DNA of 64,000 nucleotides from Halichoerus grypus (Eukaryota > Chordata > Mammalia > Carnivora > Phocidae), in the NCBI RefSeq assembly GCF_964656455.1, contig NC_135715.1, forward strand, positions 145,197,935 through 145,261,934, written 5' to 3'. Numbering within the stretch: position 1 is the first letter of the stretch; each line of letters starts with the position of its first letter. Below the pieces are notes generated by a model. It made no database searches and was not told the origin of the DNA. It saw only the letters and a list, made by a program, of their open reading frames with translations. This document shows positions 48,797-61,224 of the stretch, piece by piece. Both the position numbers and the translations under genes were made by a program.

Positions 48797-49223
48797 ATAG
48801 AAGCTGCTTTTAGGCAACCAACTTGAACATTGGCAACCTGAGTGGGGTAGAAGGGCCCACAGTGACCCCCCCCCCCCGGCTGAATACAAACAGACCCATT
48901 AGGTGACTCACCTCACCCTAGCTGACCAACAGGTTACTTACACCCATTAGGTGACTCACCTCACCCTAGCTGACCAACAGGTTACTTACACCCAGACACA
49001 GTTATCAAGAAAGGAAAATTCCATACATTTCCACACTTCCTCACGTTCCCCCTGAACTATAGTCTCCCCCACCACTGTTTCCTAGCAGACAGCCTCTCCC
49101 TGGCTGTCCAGCCTGCCCCTACCTTACAGTGTATTCAATAAACTTCTATCTCCTTTGTTTTGCCTCAGGTGAATTCTTTCACCACGCATGCCACTGGCTT
49201 TCACCTGGTAGAGTCACTCCACA
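48797..49223 (+). mobile_element. probable ERV LTR with internal duplication
   Basis: The 3' part has a polyadenylation signal (TTCAATAAACTTC, AATAAA at 49136-49141), then TTGTTTTGCCTCAGGTGAATTCTTTCACC, a U5-like segment, and ends CTCCACA. No internal viral region follows. A 6-bp repeat, GTATCC, lies at 48791-48796 and 49224-49229, but the left end does not start with TG, so the left border is uncertain. A 48-bp tandem duplication and a run of 12 C sit in its 5' half. Confidence 0.55.
48895..48994. repeat. 48-bp perfect tandem duplication in the LTR
   Basis: The unit starting CCCATTAGGTGACTCACC and ending GGTTACTTACA is present twice without a single difference (48895-48942 and 48943-48990), with a partial third start CCCA. 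Confidence 0.97.
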
Positions 49224-49312
49224 GTATCCTGTTTTAATTAATACCTCTTATACGGTTGTATTATTTTTGCTTGATTTTTGATAATCCTATGGGAATCATT
49301 AGGAAATATCTT

Positions 49313-49963
49313 CTTGCTTTGGCTTTTGGCTGAGAGGAGGTGAAGGTGCAACTGTCTTTGGTCGTCCTGAATCTGGGTTCATCCGACATCAGCTGCCTCC
49401 ACCATGCTTCCCAAGTTCAACCCCAGTGAGATCAAAGTGTATACCTGAGGTGCGCTGGTGACAAAGTCGGTGCCACATCTACCCTGGCCCTGGAGATCGG
49501 CCAGCTCGGTCTGTCTCCAAAAAAGATTGGTTATGACTTCACCAAGGCAACTAGTGATTGGAAGGGTCTGAGGATTACAATGAAACTGACTATTCAGAAC
49601 AAAGAAACCTAGATTGAAGTGGTACTTTCTGCCTCTGCCCTGATTATCAAAGCCCTCAAGGAACTGCCAAGAGATAGGAAGAAGCAGAAAACATTAAACA
49701 CAGTGGAAATATCACTTTTGGTGAGATTGTCACCATTGCTTGACAGATGCAGAACCACTCTTGAGTCGGAGAACTCTCTGGCATCATTAAAGAGATCCTG
49801 GGGACTCCCATTCTGTGGGCTGTAGTGTTGATGGCCGCCACCCTCATGACATCATCAATGACATCAATAGCGGTGCAGTGGAATGCCCAGTTAGTTAAGA
49901 ACTACAAGGCAAAATATTTCAATAAAGGATCATTTGACAATCAAAAAAAAAAAAAAAAAAAAA
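49313..49963 (+). pseudogene. RPL12P: processed pseudogene of ribosomal protein L12
   Basis: An intronless copy of the mRNA for large-subunit ribosomal protein L12 (normally 165 residues, part of the stalk base). It includes a 5' UTR piece, an ATG at 49404 and a stop at 49896-49898. Recognisable stretches include KFNPSEIKV near the start, SALIIKALKELPRDRKKQK in the middle and NSGAVECP at the end. The polyadenylation signal AATAAA is at 49921-49926 and the A-tail of about 22 bases starts at 49943. The target duplication AGGAAATATCTT (49301-49312) / AGAAAATATCTT (49964-49975) has one mismatch. A one-base deletion near 49438 shifts the frame, a premature TAG interrupts at about 49611, another one-base deletion lies near 49690, and CGA has become TGA near 49741. 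It cannot make the protein. There is no promoter evidence, so transcription is unlikely. Confidence 0.95.
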
Positions 49964-50230
49964 AGAAAATATCTTAATTTTCTTCCTTTTATTGTGTTCT
50001 ATTTTATTCATTTTAGTGTTACTTTTGGTGAGTAATCTCTCAATCAGGGTATTTAAAATCCTGGAGCTTGTTATGTGTTAGGCTTTCCTTCACACAGATG
50101 TATTTCACAGTGCCAGTTGCCACAGTAGCGTCCAATGCCTTTAAGAGATCATTGTATAAGATTAAGGAAATTCTCTGAAAAAATAAGTTTGACTGAAAAA
50201 GATGAATGTGTAATCATAAAGGCAATTATA

Positions 50231-50444
50231 GGGGCACCTGAGTGACTTAGTCACTTAAGCACCTGACTCTTGATTTTGGCTCAGGTCATGATCTCAGGGT
50301 ATAAGATTGAGCCCTGTGATGGGCTCTATGCTCAATGGGGTCTGCTTGAGATCCTTTCCTTCTCCCTCTGCCCCCACTCCCATGAGCTCTTTCTCTCAAA
50401 TAAGTAAGTAAGTAAGTAAATAAATAAATAAATAAATATATTTT
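50231..50444 (+). mobile_element. Can-SINE, older subtype, plus strand
   Basis: The head is GGGGCACCTGAGTGACTTAG, followed by TGACTCTTGATTTTGGCTCAGGTCATGATCTCAGGG and a tail of (AAGT)n then (AAAT)n. The target duplication is AAAGGCAATTATA (50218-50230) / AAAAGCAATTATA (50445-50457). Confidence 0.95.
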
Positions 50445-50457
50445 AAAAGCAATTATA

Positions 50458-51728
50458 AAGGTTTCTGACTGGATGTAGAAGTAAAGTGTTATTTAGCTAG
50501 TTTCACTTAGGTCTTTCTGCAGTGCACTTCCAGGCCCTACGGAAAAACCTAGTCATAGAGGATATAAAAATTTAGAAATCTAATATTTTTGTCTAAGAGA
50601 AGCTAAGGAATTAGTTCTCCAAGCCAGTCTTTTGCATAAAATCAGGAACTCTTCACATTTAAACATTTTTTATTTTATTTAAAAAATAGGAGTGTTCTTA
50701 GTATGGTTAATGTTAAGCTGTATATTTGTCAAGAGCTTTATGATGGAAGGAACAGTTTTACATTTGTTACTGGGATTTGTTTCATGACAACCAGATACAG
50801 AATGGTTGTTTTGAAATTTACCTAAGGTCTAACAGGAACTCAGACTGTTTTTGCCACACTTCACTACTTTCTTACCATTGGAAAGGAAAGTGGTGATCCC
50901 GTGTCCTACATCTGGGGGAAAAAACCCACAAAATTTGGCTCTGTCAACCATGAAATTTGAGTGCATCTTAAAGATTCAAGTATACCGTATTTTGCTTTAG
51001 AAATTTTGCTATCTGATATCAGGCCAGAGGATAAAACATGATTTGAATAGTACAATTACCTTAGGCCGTTGGCTGATACAACATGTTGAACTGTATTTGA
51101 TTTCCAAAATATCTTTAACACAAAGTCATCTGTTTAGGTCTTTCTTTCCATAAAGTTATAATTTAGATGAAATTTGTCTTTAGTGTATTCAGTCTTCCTT
51201 TTTAACTCATTTTTTATTCTAGTTAGATAATTTTTTTTAAGATTGCTATTTAATCTCATTTTTCCACATAAAAACTTACTCTCTTGCAAGATTTGATAAA
51301 AGTATTAAAAAGTATAATGAGACGTAATGTGTTAGCTCTCTGTGATATCTGCAATTATTTTAAGACAAAGAAATGTCAGGTATTAGCAAGCAAGTTAGGA
51401 GGGATCTGAGGTGATAATCAAATCTCTAAATTCTCTGAATTTGTACAACACAGTAGTTGCCTACTCTGCTCAATATTCCTGGCCCATGGACAGCATGTAT
51501 TCATTTGGTCCCAGTGGTTTGTTGGGGGCAGTCTCGAAGTTCAGAAACAATAAAGGAAAAGAATTTAAAAAGATCAAAGATCCAAAGAGAACACATACAT
51601 GTACATATTATAAAAGACCATATATGGCAATTATATAATTGACTCAGCAATTGGTTCTCTCTGCCCTGTAACATTACACATCTTTACTCACTGACTTTGC
51701 TTTGCCATGTAATGCTAAAGCAAACAAA
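50458..51728. other. non-coding stretch, nothing recognised
   Basis: AT-rich, no gene or repeat family recognised. Two overlapping ORFs of 61-75 codons near 51.4-51.6 kb lack support. Confidence 0.4.
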
Positions 51729-51734
51729 AAGACT

Positions 51735-52145
51735 AGAAATAAACTAAGCATTAATTAAGAAAGATTGGTTGAAGAATTTTTGATAAATATATAACATGGC
51801 ATATGCAGCTAGTTTTAATGAAAACTAGATTTAATTAGATTTAATGAAAATTAGACATATTTCCATGAAGAGATGTCATTCACATATTATATGTGGAAAG
51901 AGAACACATCTTAGATGAAAGTAGATAACAGAGTTCACTTTATAGAAAAGAGTAGAAAATCATGATATATTTATATAGATAAATATTTCAAAGAACAGAC
52001 ACCATTGGACACTGATTACTTCAGAAATAGTGAGATTGGAGGAGGAAAGTTAAGATTTTTAACATTTTCTTTTTACAACTTTGCACTGTTCACTTTCTTA
52101 AAACTATATTTCTTTCTATAATTAAAAATTCAATAAAAAACAGGA
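51735..52145 (+). mobile_element. probable ancient L1M 3' UTR
   Basis: GATAAATATATAACATGGCATATGCAGC, ACTGATTACTTCAGAAATAGTGAGATTGG and TTTTTACAACTTTGCACTGTTCACTTTCTTAAAAC fit an L1M 3' UTR followed by an A-rich end. Confidence 0.55.
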
Positions 52146-52149
52146 ACAT

Positions 52150-53280
52150 ACAAAACAAAACAAAACCAAAATAATAACTTGAAAATTTTTAAATTAAGAT
52201 GACATTTGCTAACTGACATGAACAGGATTGGGGGAGGAAATATGACCAAATACTGGCTCTGACCAGTCACTTCTTCCCAGGTAGTTCCCAAGGAAAGCAT
52301 TTGGGAAAATCTGGCAGTTCTCTTCCTGCCAATCAGAATTCTGTTCTGACCTGATTTCTCTCCCCCCCCTAGTTTCCAGGGAAGTCCTTGTTTGCCAAAA
52401 GAGCTCTTTGTTGTTCTGTCAGTTAAGTTAGAAAAAAAGAAAAAAAAAAGTGTAGCATAGGATTAAAGGTGGTAGATTAGGGTGAAGGGTATGGATTTGC
52501 AGGGAAAAATATTTGGTGTGAGATGTGTTAAGGCCAAAGAAGACAGAAGAGAGAAGGGCGTTATTAAAATCCTTGCATCGATTAATATATGGTTGATATA
52601 TTAATCAAACTGTTGGAGATATGCAAATAAAGATCCATGGTTAATTTGATTCTTTGGTTTTTAGACTTATTATTATTATTATTTTTTTTTAATGCTGTGA
52701 TAGAACTCTGAAAAGAGACCCTGTGAATCATGGCTCTAATGTTTTAAAATAACATTTTTCTTAGATGTGTGTCTGGTCAAAAACCATAATACAGACAACT
52801 TGTGTACTATGTTCTTTTAGTGAATTTTGCATGATAAACCTGCCTAACAGATCAGCAATCCCAGTGATTTACAATGAGAGACATGGTCTTGATGTCTGGG
52901 AGGTGGCTGGGGTGGCTGTTCTTCATTCAGCAAGTCAGCTTCACATCTGCTCCACAGATCTTTCATTCTGAGACCCAGGCAAGATCTTCTGATGCCAGAT
53001 GGCAGAAGCACAAGAGCACAAGCTAAACCACACACAAGCTGGTTTCAAGTCTCTGATTAGATGTGGCCCACGTTATCCTCACTTACATGGCCCTGGTCAA
53101 GGCAAATCGTATAGATAAGCCCGAAGCTGGAGTGACAGGGGAATATACTCCACCCCAAGAGCCAGGCCTGCCAGGGCGGATGGAAAAGGATATGAGAGTA
53201 TAATTCTATTATAGGGAGAGAGTGGAGAGCTGATGGCAGTAATCCAAGATGGGGCTGGATCACATGGAGCATTTTTTTTT
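52150..53280. other. non-coding stretch with a possible ancient repeat
   Basis: Mostly unrecognised. From about 52.98 to 53.28 kb, CCCTGGTCAAGGCAAATCG and CTCCACCCCAAGAGCCAGGCCTGCCAGGGCGGATGGAAAAGGATATGAG look like an old interspersed repeat. A poly-T/(TTA)n run lies at 52670-52691. Confidence 0.4.
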
Positions 53281-53679
53281 CTTAAGCTAGTTAGGCTTAA
53301 AAAGCTTCAGTCCTAACTTTGTGATAAAGATTGCTCTCTCTTTTTCCAAACTTCCCCTCCACTACAACATCAAAACCTTTTGATGATTTAAGTGGCACAG
53401 GAGAAATGGAACAGAGAAACATTATGAGAAATCTTGAGAAATCCGGGTCTTCCTCGACTTTCTGCCATATACTATTTCTGTCCCACAGACAGAGTCAGAG
53501 AGGGAGTTGGAGAGAGGACCCTTTCCATGTAAAATGTAGTACCACATTGTGATTCTACCCACTATTTGAACGTGCTCCTGATAATGTACTAGAAGATAAT
53601 CCATAACAACTATTTCTAGGGATGAATTGGAAGATAAAGGAAAGAGGCCCGAAACTTCTCTCTCTGCTTACCCATTGCA

Positions 53680-54170
53680 CTGGAGGACATCTGTCATTTT
53701 TTGGCATGCTGAGCACTTATTTTCACATCTTCTGGAAAAACCATTATTTCCCCATTTGTATTCTGTGTGTTTTGAGTGACATTGATTCAAACCCTGTGGC
53801 CATGTGACCCAGGCTTGAGCAATCAAAACATGGTATCCTAATGATTAATTCAGGGTCGAGAAGGTGATTCAGTCAGAGCCCTGGAAACTATATTCTAGGA
53901 CTTTTGTTGGAACTATTGGAAAGAAAGCATCCTCCACCTGCCGTGCTGGGGTTGGTGTTAGGATGGTACATAAGCTGAGAAGTGTAAGCAGCCATCTTTC
54001 CATTGTGTGGAGGGGAGTTGAGAATTTAACCAGGCACAGCAATACAGAAGATGTAATGGCAGAAGCAGAGAGTCCTTGAATTATTATTTATTCTCTGTAT
54101 CCAGACATGCCTGAAAGCACTCCTAGACTTTCAAGTTACATGAGTGAAGAAATTCATAGTTCTGGTCAAT
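53680..54170 (+). mobile_element. ancient LTR-like repeat
   Basis: GGACATCTGTCATTTTTTGGCATGCTGAG, GGCCATGTGACCCAGGCTTGAGCAATCAAAACATGG, GGACTTTTGTTGGAACTATTGGAAAG and CCAGACATGCCTGAAAGCACTCCTAGACTTTCAAGTTACATGAG follow in order a common mammalian LTR-class repeat, also present in shorter form at 14740-15085. The family name is not certain. Confidence 0.5.
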
Positions 54171-54345
54171 TGATTTTGTTATTTTTTTCTGTTATTTTGC
54201 TACAAATGACGTCCTGATCAGTTAATATTAGTATCTACATTTTATGTAGTTACTATTAGTGTCTAGTAAAACATTATAAAGCGTATGCCTATAATAAAAA
54301 AAATGAAGGTGCACACAATTAGAAAGGAATTCCCTACAAAGTTGA

Positions 54346-55345
<1,000 letters not shown>

Positions 55346-57134
55346 GATGTTGCTTCCAGAAGCATTTCCTGCTCCTCTGAGCCAACATTGATTATTTCTT
55401 TGAGTGTTTTTTTTCTGTAATTAATTCCCACCCTCCTCTTACCTCCAGCGTAATTTGAGTTTTTGAAGTTTCTTATAACAATGGAAAGTTCATGAGGGGC
55501 ACTAATTAGGTGCAAAAAATGATTCAAATACAAACTACTGTCCCAAGTTGTAAAATTATTTTCTTTATCGCCGTAGGATGCTGAATATTTATAATAATTT
55601 TTTGAGGAAATATATAAATGTCATTATATAGCAAATATTTTCTGTGATTGGAAGTTATAAAAGCATTTTTCTCAAAGAGGGATTGATAATTTACCTATAG
55701 ATTTGGGCCATCAGAGGGCCCGAGTTCCAGCCTAATCCTATGCTCTGCCACTTTGGAGAAAATCACCTAGTTTGTTGGCTAGCAGCAACAACTACAAAAT
55801 AAGGGGGCCAAATTAAAGCACTTCTAAAGATGTTTCTATCTTTAAAATGCTATAAGCTCTGCCATATTGCTTATATTAGTTTCACTTTAAACATCATGCT
55901 TTCCTAAGTAAATGAAATATTACCTTTATATTTTTTTGAATGCTTGTATATCCATTGAGTAAAATCTGTCCTTGATTTTACTTTTGCAGAAGTAACTACA
56001 TTCTTAGGCAGATAGAACTGAGTAAGGGAATCAAAACATGACAAAGTGGTTTAATTCACGTAATCTCAACTTTGTCTCCTAAGCAGAACAGAGTGAAGAT
56101 AATGCTGACCAACTCACTATGCATAATGCATTGTGTAACTCTGTGGCTCATGCTGACACTGTTACAATATTTATCTGAGAGAGAAAAAACTTATGCAATG
56201 TGTTGATGCCTTGATAAGTATATTCTAAAATATTTTAAGTGCTTAAATATAAGTTAAACCCTGAAATCATGGTACAGAGAGGGGACTTACTCTGGGACCA
56301 ATGCAAACTTGAATTATTATTGAACAAACTGGAGAGGTTTGAAAGTGGATTTCCAAGAGATTTCTTAAGAACTAATTTTTTATACTGGATTAGTGAAAGT
56401 TCTTATGGTTTATTAATTTGTATCCCCTTTAGAAATCTTTTTATTTATCTTATTTCTTACATTTGCTTGAAAAAATCCTTATGAGTATTTGAGTTAAAAG
56501 AAAAATAAAAGGACTTTTAACACTTTTCTTGCCTAATTCAATAGAAATTGTAGATAAGGAAAATGCTATTAAAATAATTTTAAGTGTGTCTTTACTCCTG
56601 TACAGACTGAATGAGTATTAAAATTCACACATGCAAATACACATATATCATTAAAGGATTTAGGTAAAAATAGATAAAATAGGAAAAAAGTTTCCTTTAA
56701 AAACATTAAGTCTGATAATGTAAACATTACTAATTTATACTTATTTGTTTAACAAAGGAGTTGAAGCTGCTTAAAATATGGGTACCATGAAAATGGTTAA
56801 AGTAAACAGTTGAGAAATTAAGTAAAGGAAAAATAAGGTTAGAAAGACAACAAAAGCAGGGACTCAAATAATACAAGTAGAAATGCGTATCATAGGTCTT
56901 ATGTAGTTATCAGAGATGGGCCACATATTTAGCCCTATTTTACTTAAAGCAAGATAAAAGTACCAATTATGTTGTTAGCAAGACAAATTTAAACCTACGG
57001 TTAATGAGAAGACAGGTGTTTCTGCAACTGAAACTTGAAATCCATTTCTTTTATGAAATCTTCTGGACAGTGCATGAATTAAAAAGATGCTTTGTGATAT
57101 AATGGACAATATACTCAATGGAAGCCTTATAATA
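55346..57134. other. non-coding stretch, possible MIR at 55.70-55.86 kb
   Basis: GAGTTCCAGCCTAATCCTATGCTCTGCCACTTTGGAGAAAATCACC and AACTACAAAATAAGGGGGCC resemble a MIR core. The rest is AT-rich and unrecognised. An 81-codon ORF at 56239-56484 has no support. Confidence 0.45.
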
Positions 57135-57151
57135 AATACAATAATGCATTT

Positions 57152-57359
57152 TGGTTTTTGGTTTTGCTTTTTCTGAGAGTGAGTGTGAATGGAGGGAGAA
57201 GAGGCAGAGGGAGAAGGAGAGAGAGAGAATCTTAAGATTAATTTTAAGAATCACTGAGCATGGAGCCCAACATGGGGCTTGATCCCATGACTCTGAGATC
57301 ATGACCTGAGCTAAAATCAAGAGTCAGATGCTTAACTGACTGAGCCACTCAGGCGCCCC
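57152..57359 (-). mobile_element. Can-SINE, older subtype, minus strand
   Basis: A G/A-rich body, CATGGAGCCCAACATGGGGCTTGATCCCATGACTCTGAGATCATGACCTGAGC and the reversed head GACTGAGCCACTCAGGCGCCCC. A perfect 17-bp target duplication, AATACAATAATGCATTT, lies at 57135-57151 and 57360-57376. Confidence 0.97.
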
Positions 57360-57376
57360 AATACAATAATGCATTT

Positions 57377-57868
57377 AATACAACTTTTAAAGATAGTGTT
57401 CTTTTGGTTTGATTGATGACAAGACACTGTGGTGAAGTTCAGTAAGAGTGATTTTATATTAAACTGAAATAGGACAGCCTGTTTGTGTTGATATCAAGCT
57501 ATTAAATACTATATATTAACCTATTATGACTCTTTTTGGACAAGGAGTTGTATTTTTATAGATAATAAGTCAAACAGCATTCTGCTTCCTTAGTGGTAGT
57601 GCATGCAGTTTGATTTGTACCACTGAGTAAGCTGGATGCTATCTTGTATACAATTAATACAAAACTTGCTAAACTTCTGTTATGTAGTTGGTTATAAAGA
57701 AGGAAACTCCTAGCTTTCCTCAGGAGTTTTAAGCTCTAGTATTGCACAGAAAGTTCTCCAAAGTAGGACTTGAGTGCCGGTATGGGCTCATTGGGCATTT
57801 TGTGTTCCTTATCCATCACTAACCCTTTTTCGGAAGCAGATAAATGAAGTGGTGCATCAAACAATCCA
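57377..57868. other. non-coding stretch, nothing recognised
   Basis: No gene or repeat recognised. Confidence 0.4.
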
Positions 57869-57886
57869 GAGGAAACTTCATTCTTT

Positions 57887-59233
57887 TTTTTTAAATTTTT
57901 TTTATTAACATATAATGTATTATTTGTTTCAGGGGTACAGGTCTGTGATTCATCAGTCTTACACAGTTCACAGCGCTCACCATAGTACATACTCTCCCCA
58001 ATGTCCATCACTCAGCCCCCGCATCCCTCCCACCCCCCTCCACTCCAGCAACCGTCAGTTTGTTTCCTGAGATTAAAAGTCTCTTATGGTTTGTCTCCCT
58101 CTCTGGTTTCATCTTGTTTCATTTTTCCCTCCCTTCCCCTATGATCCTCTGTCTTGTTTCTCAAATCCCTCATATCAGTGAGATCACATGATGCTTGTCT
58201 TTCTCTGATTGACTTATTTCGCTTAGCATAATACCCTCTAGTTCCATCCACATCGTTGCAAATGGCAAGATTTCTTTTTTGATGGCTGCATAATATACCA
58301 TTGTATGTGTATATGTATACACATACCACATCTTCTTTATCCATTCATCTGTTGATGGACATCTAGGCTCTTTCCATAGTTTGGCTATTGTGGACACTGC
58401 TGCTATAAACATTGGGGTGCACGTGCCCCTTTGTATCACTGCATTTGTATCTTTGGGGTAAATACCCAGTAGTACAATTGCTGGGTCATAGAGTAGCTCT
58501 ATTTTCAACTTTTTGAGGAACCTCCATACTGTTTTCCAGAGTGGCTGCCCCAGCTTGCATTCCCACCAACAGTGTAGGAGGGTTCCCCTTTCTCTGCAAC
58601 CTTGCCAACATCTGTTGTTTCCTGACTTGTTAATTTTAGCCATTCTGACTGGTGTGAGGTGGTATCTCATTGAGGTTTTGATTTGGATTTCCCTGATGCG
58701 GAGTGGTATTGAACACGTTTTCATGTGTCTGTTGGCCATTTAGATGTCTTCTTTGCAGAAATGTCGTCTGTTCATGTCTTCTGCCCATTTCTTGATTGGA
58801 TTAGTTGTTCTTTGGGTGTTGAGTTGGAGAAGTTCTTTATAGATTTTGGATACTAGCCCTTTATCTGATATGTCATTTGCAAATATCTTCTCCTATTCTG
58901 TCGGTTGTCTTTTGGTTTTGTTGACTTTCCTTTGCTGTGCAAAAGCTTTTTATCTTGATGAAGTCCCAATAGTTCATTTTTGCCCTTGCTTCCCTTGCCT
59001 TTGGTGATGTTTCTAGAAAGAAGCTGCTGTGGCTGAGGTCGAAGAGGTTGCTGCCTGTGTTCTCCTCTAGGATTTTGATGGATTCCTGTCTCACATTTAG
59101 GTCTTTCATCCATTTTGAGTCTATTTTTGTGTGCGGTGTAAGGAAATGGTCCAGTTTCATTCTTCTGCATGTGGCTGTCCAATTTTCCCAACACCATTTG
59201 TTGAAGAGACTGTCTTTTTTCCATTGAACATTT
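57887..59233 (-). mobile_element. young carnivore L1, 5'-truncated, with ORF2 C-terminus
   Basis: On the minus strand it runs from inside ORF2 ([20 protein letters not shown] region, 59.0-59.2 kb) through the C-terminal Cys/His motif ([19 protein letters not shown]) and [17 protein letters not shown] to an ORF2 end near 58170, then the 3' UTR and an A-tail at 57887-57905. One frameshift near 58.86 kb separates the upstream segment from a 189-codon open segment (58739-58170). Reverse transcriptase and endonuclease are absent. The flanking duplication GAGGAAACTTCATTCTTT (57869-57886) / GAGGAAACTTCGTTCTTT (59234-59251) has one mismatch in 18, which fixes the insertion at about 1.35 kb. It is inactive. 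Confidence 0.96.
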
Positions 59234-59251
59234 GAGGAAACTTCGTTCTTT

Positions 59252-60462
59252 AGGGCTGTCTTCATAAGAGCTGCATTGGAAGCTTTAGTAACTGTTTATT
59301 AAATTATACACACACACAATCTAATAATAATCTCTTTGAAAGATTTAAATGAAAATGGAGACATGAAGTTTCTCCTGCAGTATAAATTAATCCAAGTATA
59401 CCGTGAAAGAAATATAGTGTTCCTTATAAACTTCACAGAGGTAAAAAGCTGAAATGTCAGCAGAAGTTATGACATATGATAACTGGTCTATGAGTCTATC
59501 TTATTGAAAATGTAAGTGCTTAGAAAGAGTTGAAAAGCATTGGGCTGACAATGTTTGCAGTCACTGTCATTTGCAGGATTTTGGGATTTGGACCATTTTT
59601 GTTATTGTTTATTTACATTTTTTTCCCTATTCTATACATTTTTGAGTTTTCTATAATGAATGTATTAATTCTGCAATCGGGAAAATTAATTATGCCTGTT
59701 ACTTCAAATTGATCATCCTGAAAAATATTCACAACAACAAGATTTAGTGAGGTCACTATTAAATTTATGATTGTCTTTGGATCTTTTAGTTAGAATGATA
59801 TAGAACTAGAATATGCCTTTTTACCTCAAATCAAACCTATGATTTTCTAAGTTGAAAGTAATGAAGTAAAAGAAATACTTCCATTACTTGTTTAATGAGA
59901 GATAAATGCAGTCCAAGCCATAATATTTGTTAATGAATCTATTTCTGATTATCTTACACTGATCAGGGAGGAAGAATCCATAATGTTTGGTGAAGAATGT
60001 TAAATTCATGAGAAGTAGAACTTTTATTAGGCCCAGGAAAATGGGTTAGAATTGAAAATCATTCCCAAGATCTGCCTTACCTTTGGGAGCAGAAGCCCAT
60101 TTGTGATCTAAGTGTAAAGTCCCTATTTCTATTTTGGCACAGGCTAGATTTCACCTGAAATAATTAGGGGCAATATTTAGTGACTTCATTAGTTCTGATG
60201 GTGGTGTTTCAAGATGGCACTCAAACTCTGTTTCTATTGTATCATCATAAGAAGGATGAGACATGATAAATAAGTGTCATTAACTAAATATGGTGCTTCC
60301 ATATAATTATTTAATATGATAACATTGATCATTAAATATGAAATTTTCATTTTAATTTTGTGTGATTAAAACCTAGTTAAATTAAACAGTCCATGTGAAG
60401 GTAATATTTTGTTTGTTTTTAAAATATTTGTTTATTTTTCTGAGTGTACCTAATTATCATCT
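59252..60462. other. non-coding stretch, nothing recognised
   Basis: AT-rich, no gene or repeat family recognised. Confidence 0.4.
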
Positions 60463-60472
60463 CTGAAATTTA

Positions 60473-60637
60473 TTTTTTTTAGGTTTTATTTATTTATCAG
60501 AGAGAAAGAGAGAGAGTACAAGCAGGGGGAGTGGCAGACAGAGGGAGAGGGAGAAACAGGCTCGAGGGGCTCAATTCCAGGATCATGACCTGAGCTGAAG
60601 GCAGATGCTTTAACCAACTGAGTCACTCAGGTACCCC
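60473..60637 (-). mobile_element. Can-SINE inserted into the A-tail of another SINE
   Basis: It has AGGTTTTATTTATTTATCAGAGAGAAAGAG, GGATCATGACCTGAGCTGAAGGCAGATGC and a reversed head ending ACTGAGTCACTCAGGTACCCC. Its tail side merges with the tail of the second SINE at 60638, consistent with insertion into that tail. Confidence 0.9.
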
Positions 60638-60840
60638 TATTATTTTTTTAAAGATTTATTTATTTTATTTTGGGAGAGAGAGGGAGAGAGAGCAGGGAGA
60701 GGGGCAGAGGAAGAGAATCTCAAGCAGACTCCCTGCTGAGTGCAGAGTCCAATGCAGGTCTCGATCCCATGACTCTGAGATCATGACCTGAGCTGAAATC
60801 AAGAGCCAACCACTTAACTAACTGAACCACCCAGGCACCC
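60638..60840 (-). mobile_element. Can-SINE, older subtype, minus strand
   Basis: TTAAAGATTTATTTATTTTATTTTGGGAGAGAG, CCCATGACTCTGAGATCATGACCTGAGCTGAAATCAAGAG and a reversed head ending CTGAACCACCCAGGCACCCC. CTGAAATTTA at 60463-60472 and CTGAAATCTA at 60841-60850 flank both SINEs together and belong to this older insertion. Confidence 0.92.
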
Positions 60841-61021
60841 CTGAAATCTATCATTTTTAAGGCATGAAGTAGCCTGGTGTGTTTTCTTCAGAAAGCTCAT
60901 GACCTAATTACCCAATCTGTTTGTTTATAATTGGTTACTGTTTTGCAGGGGACAAGTCACGGTGCCAAAAATGCAACATAAAACCCTTCAGTGATTTTAA
61001 TTAGAAATATAGATTGTCCAG

Positions 61022-61205
61022 GGTTAAGCGTCCAACTCTTGATTTCGGCTCAGGTCATGATCTCAGGGTCCTGAAATTGGATCCCACATCTGACTCCGCG
61101 CTCAGTGGGGAGTCTGCATGAGAATTTTGTTTCTCTCTCTGCCCCTCACTCCCCCCTAAAATAAATAAATAAATCTTAAAGGCAAAACAAAACAAAAAAA
61201 AACAA
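61022..61205 (+). mobile_element. Can-SINE, 5'-truncated, with target duplication
   Basis: It starts inside the SINE at GGTTAAGCGTCCAACTCTTGATTTCGGCTCAGGTCATGATCTCAGGG, lacking the first ~20 bases, and ends in (AAAT)n and A-rich text. AGAAATATAGATTGTCCAG (61003-61021) and AGAAATGTAGATTTTCCAG (61206-61224) form a 19-bp target duplication with two mismatches. Confidence 0.93.
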
Positions 61206-61224
61206 AGAAATGTAGATTTTCCAG

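Noticed and set aside
48895..48994. Possible CRISPR-like repeat
   Set aside because: Only two contiguous units without spacers in a mammalian LTR: a tandem duplication.
49619..49825. ORF resembling a ribosomal protein
   Set aside because: It is one open piece of the broken RPL12 retrocopy, not a gene by itself.
58873..59265. 123-130-codon minus-strand ORFs
   Set aside because: They are L1 ORF2 remnants in two frames. One starts in flanking DNA before the L1.
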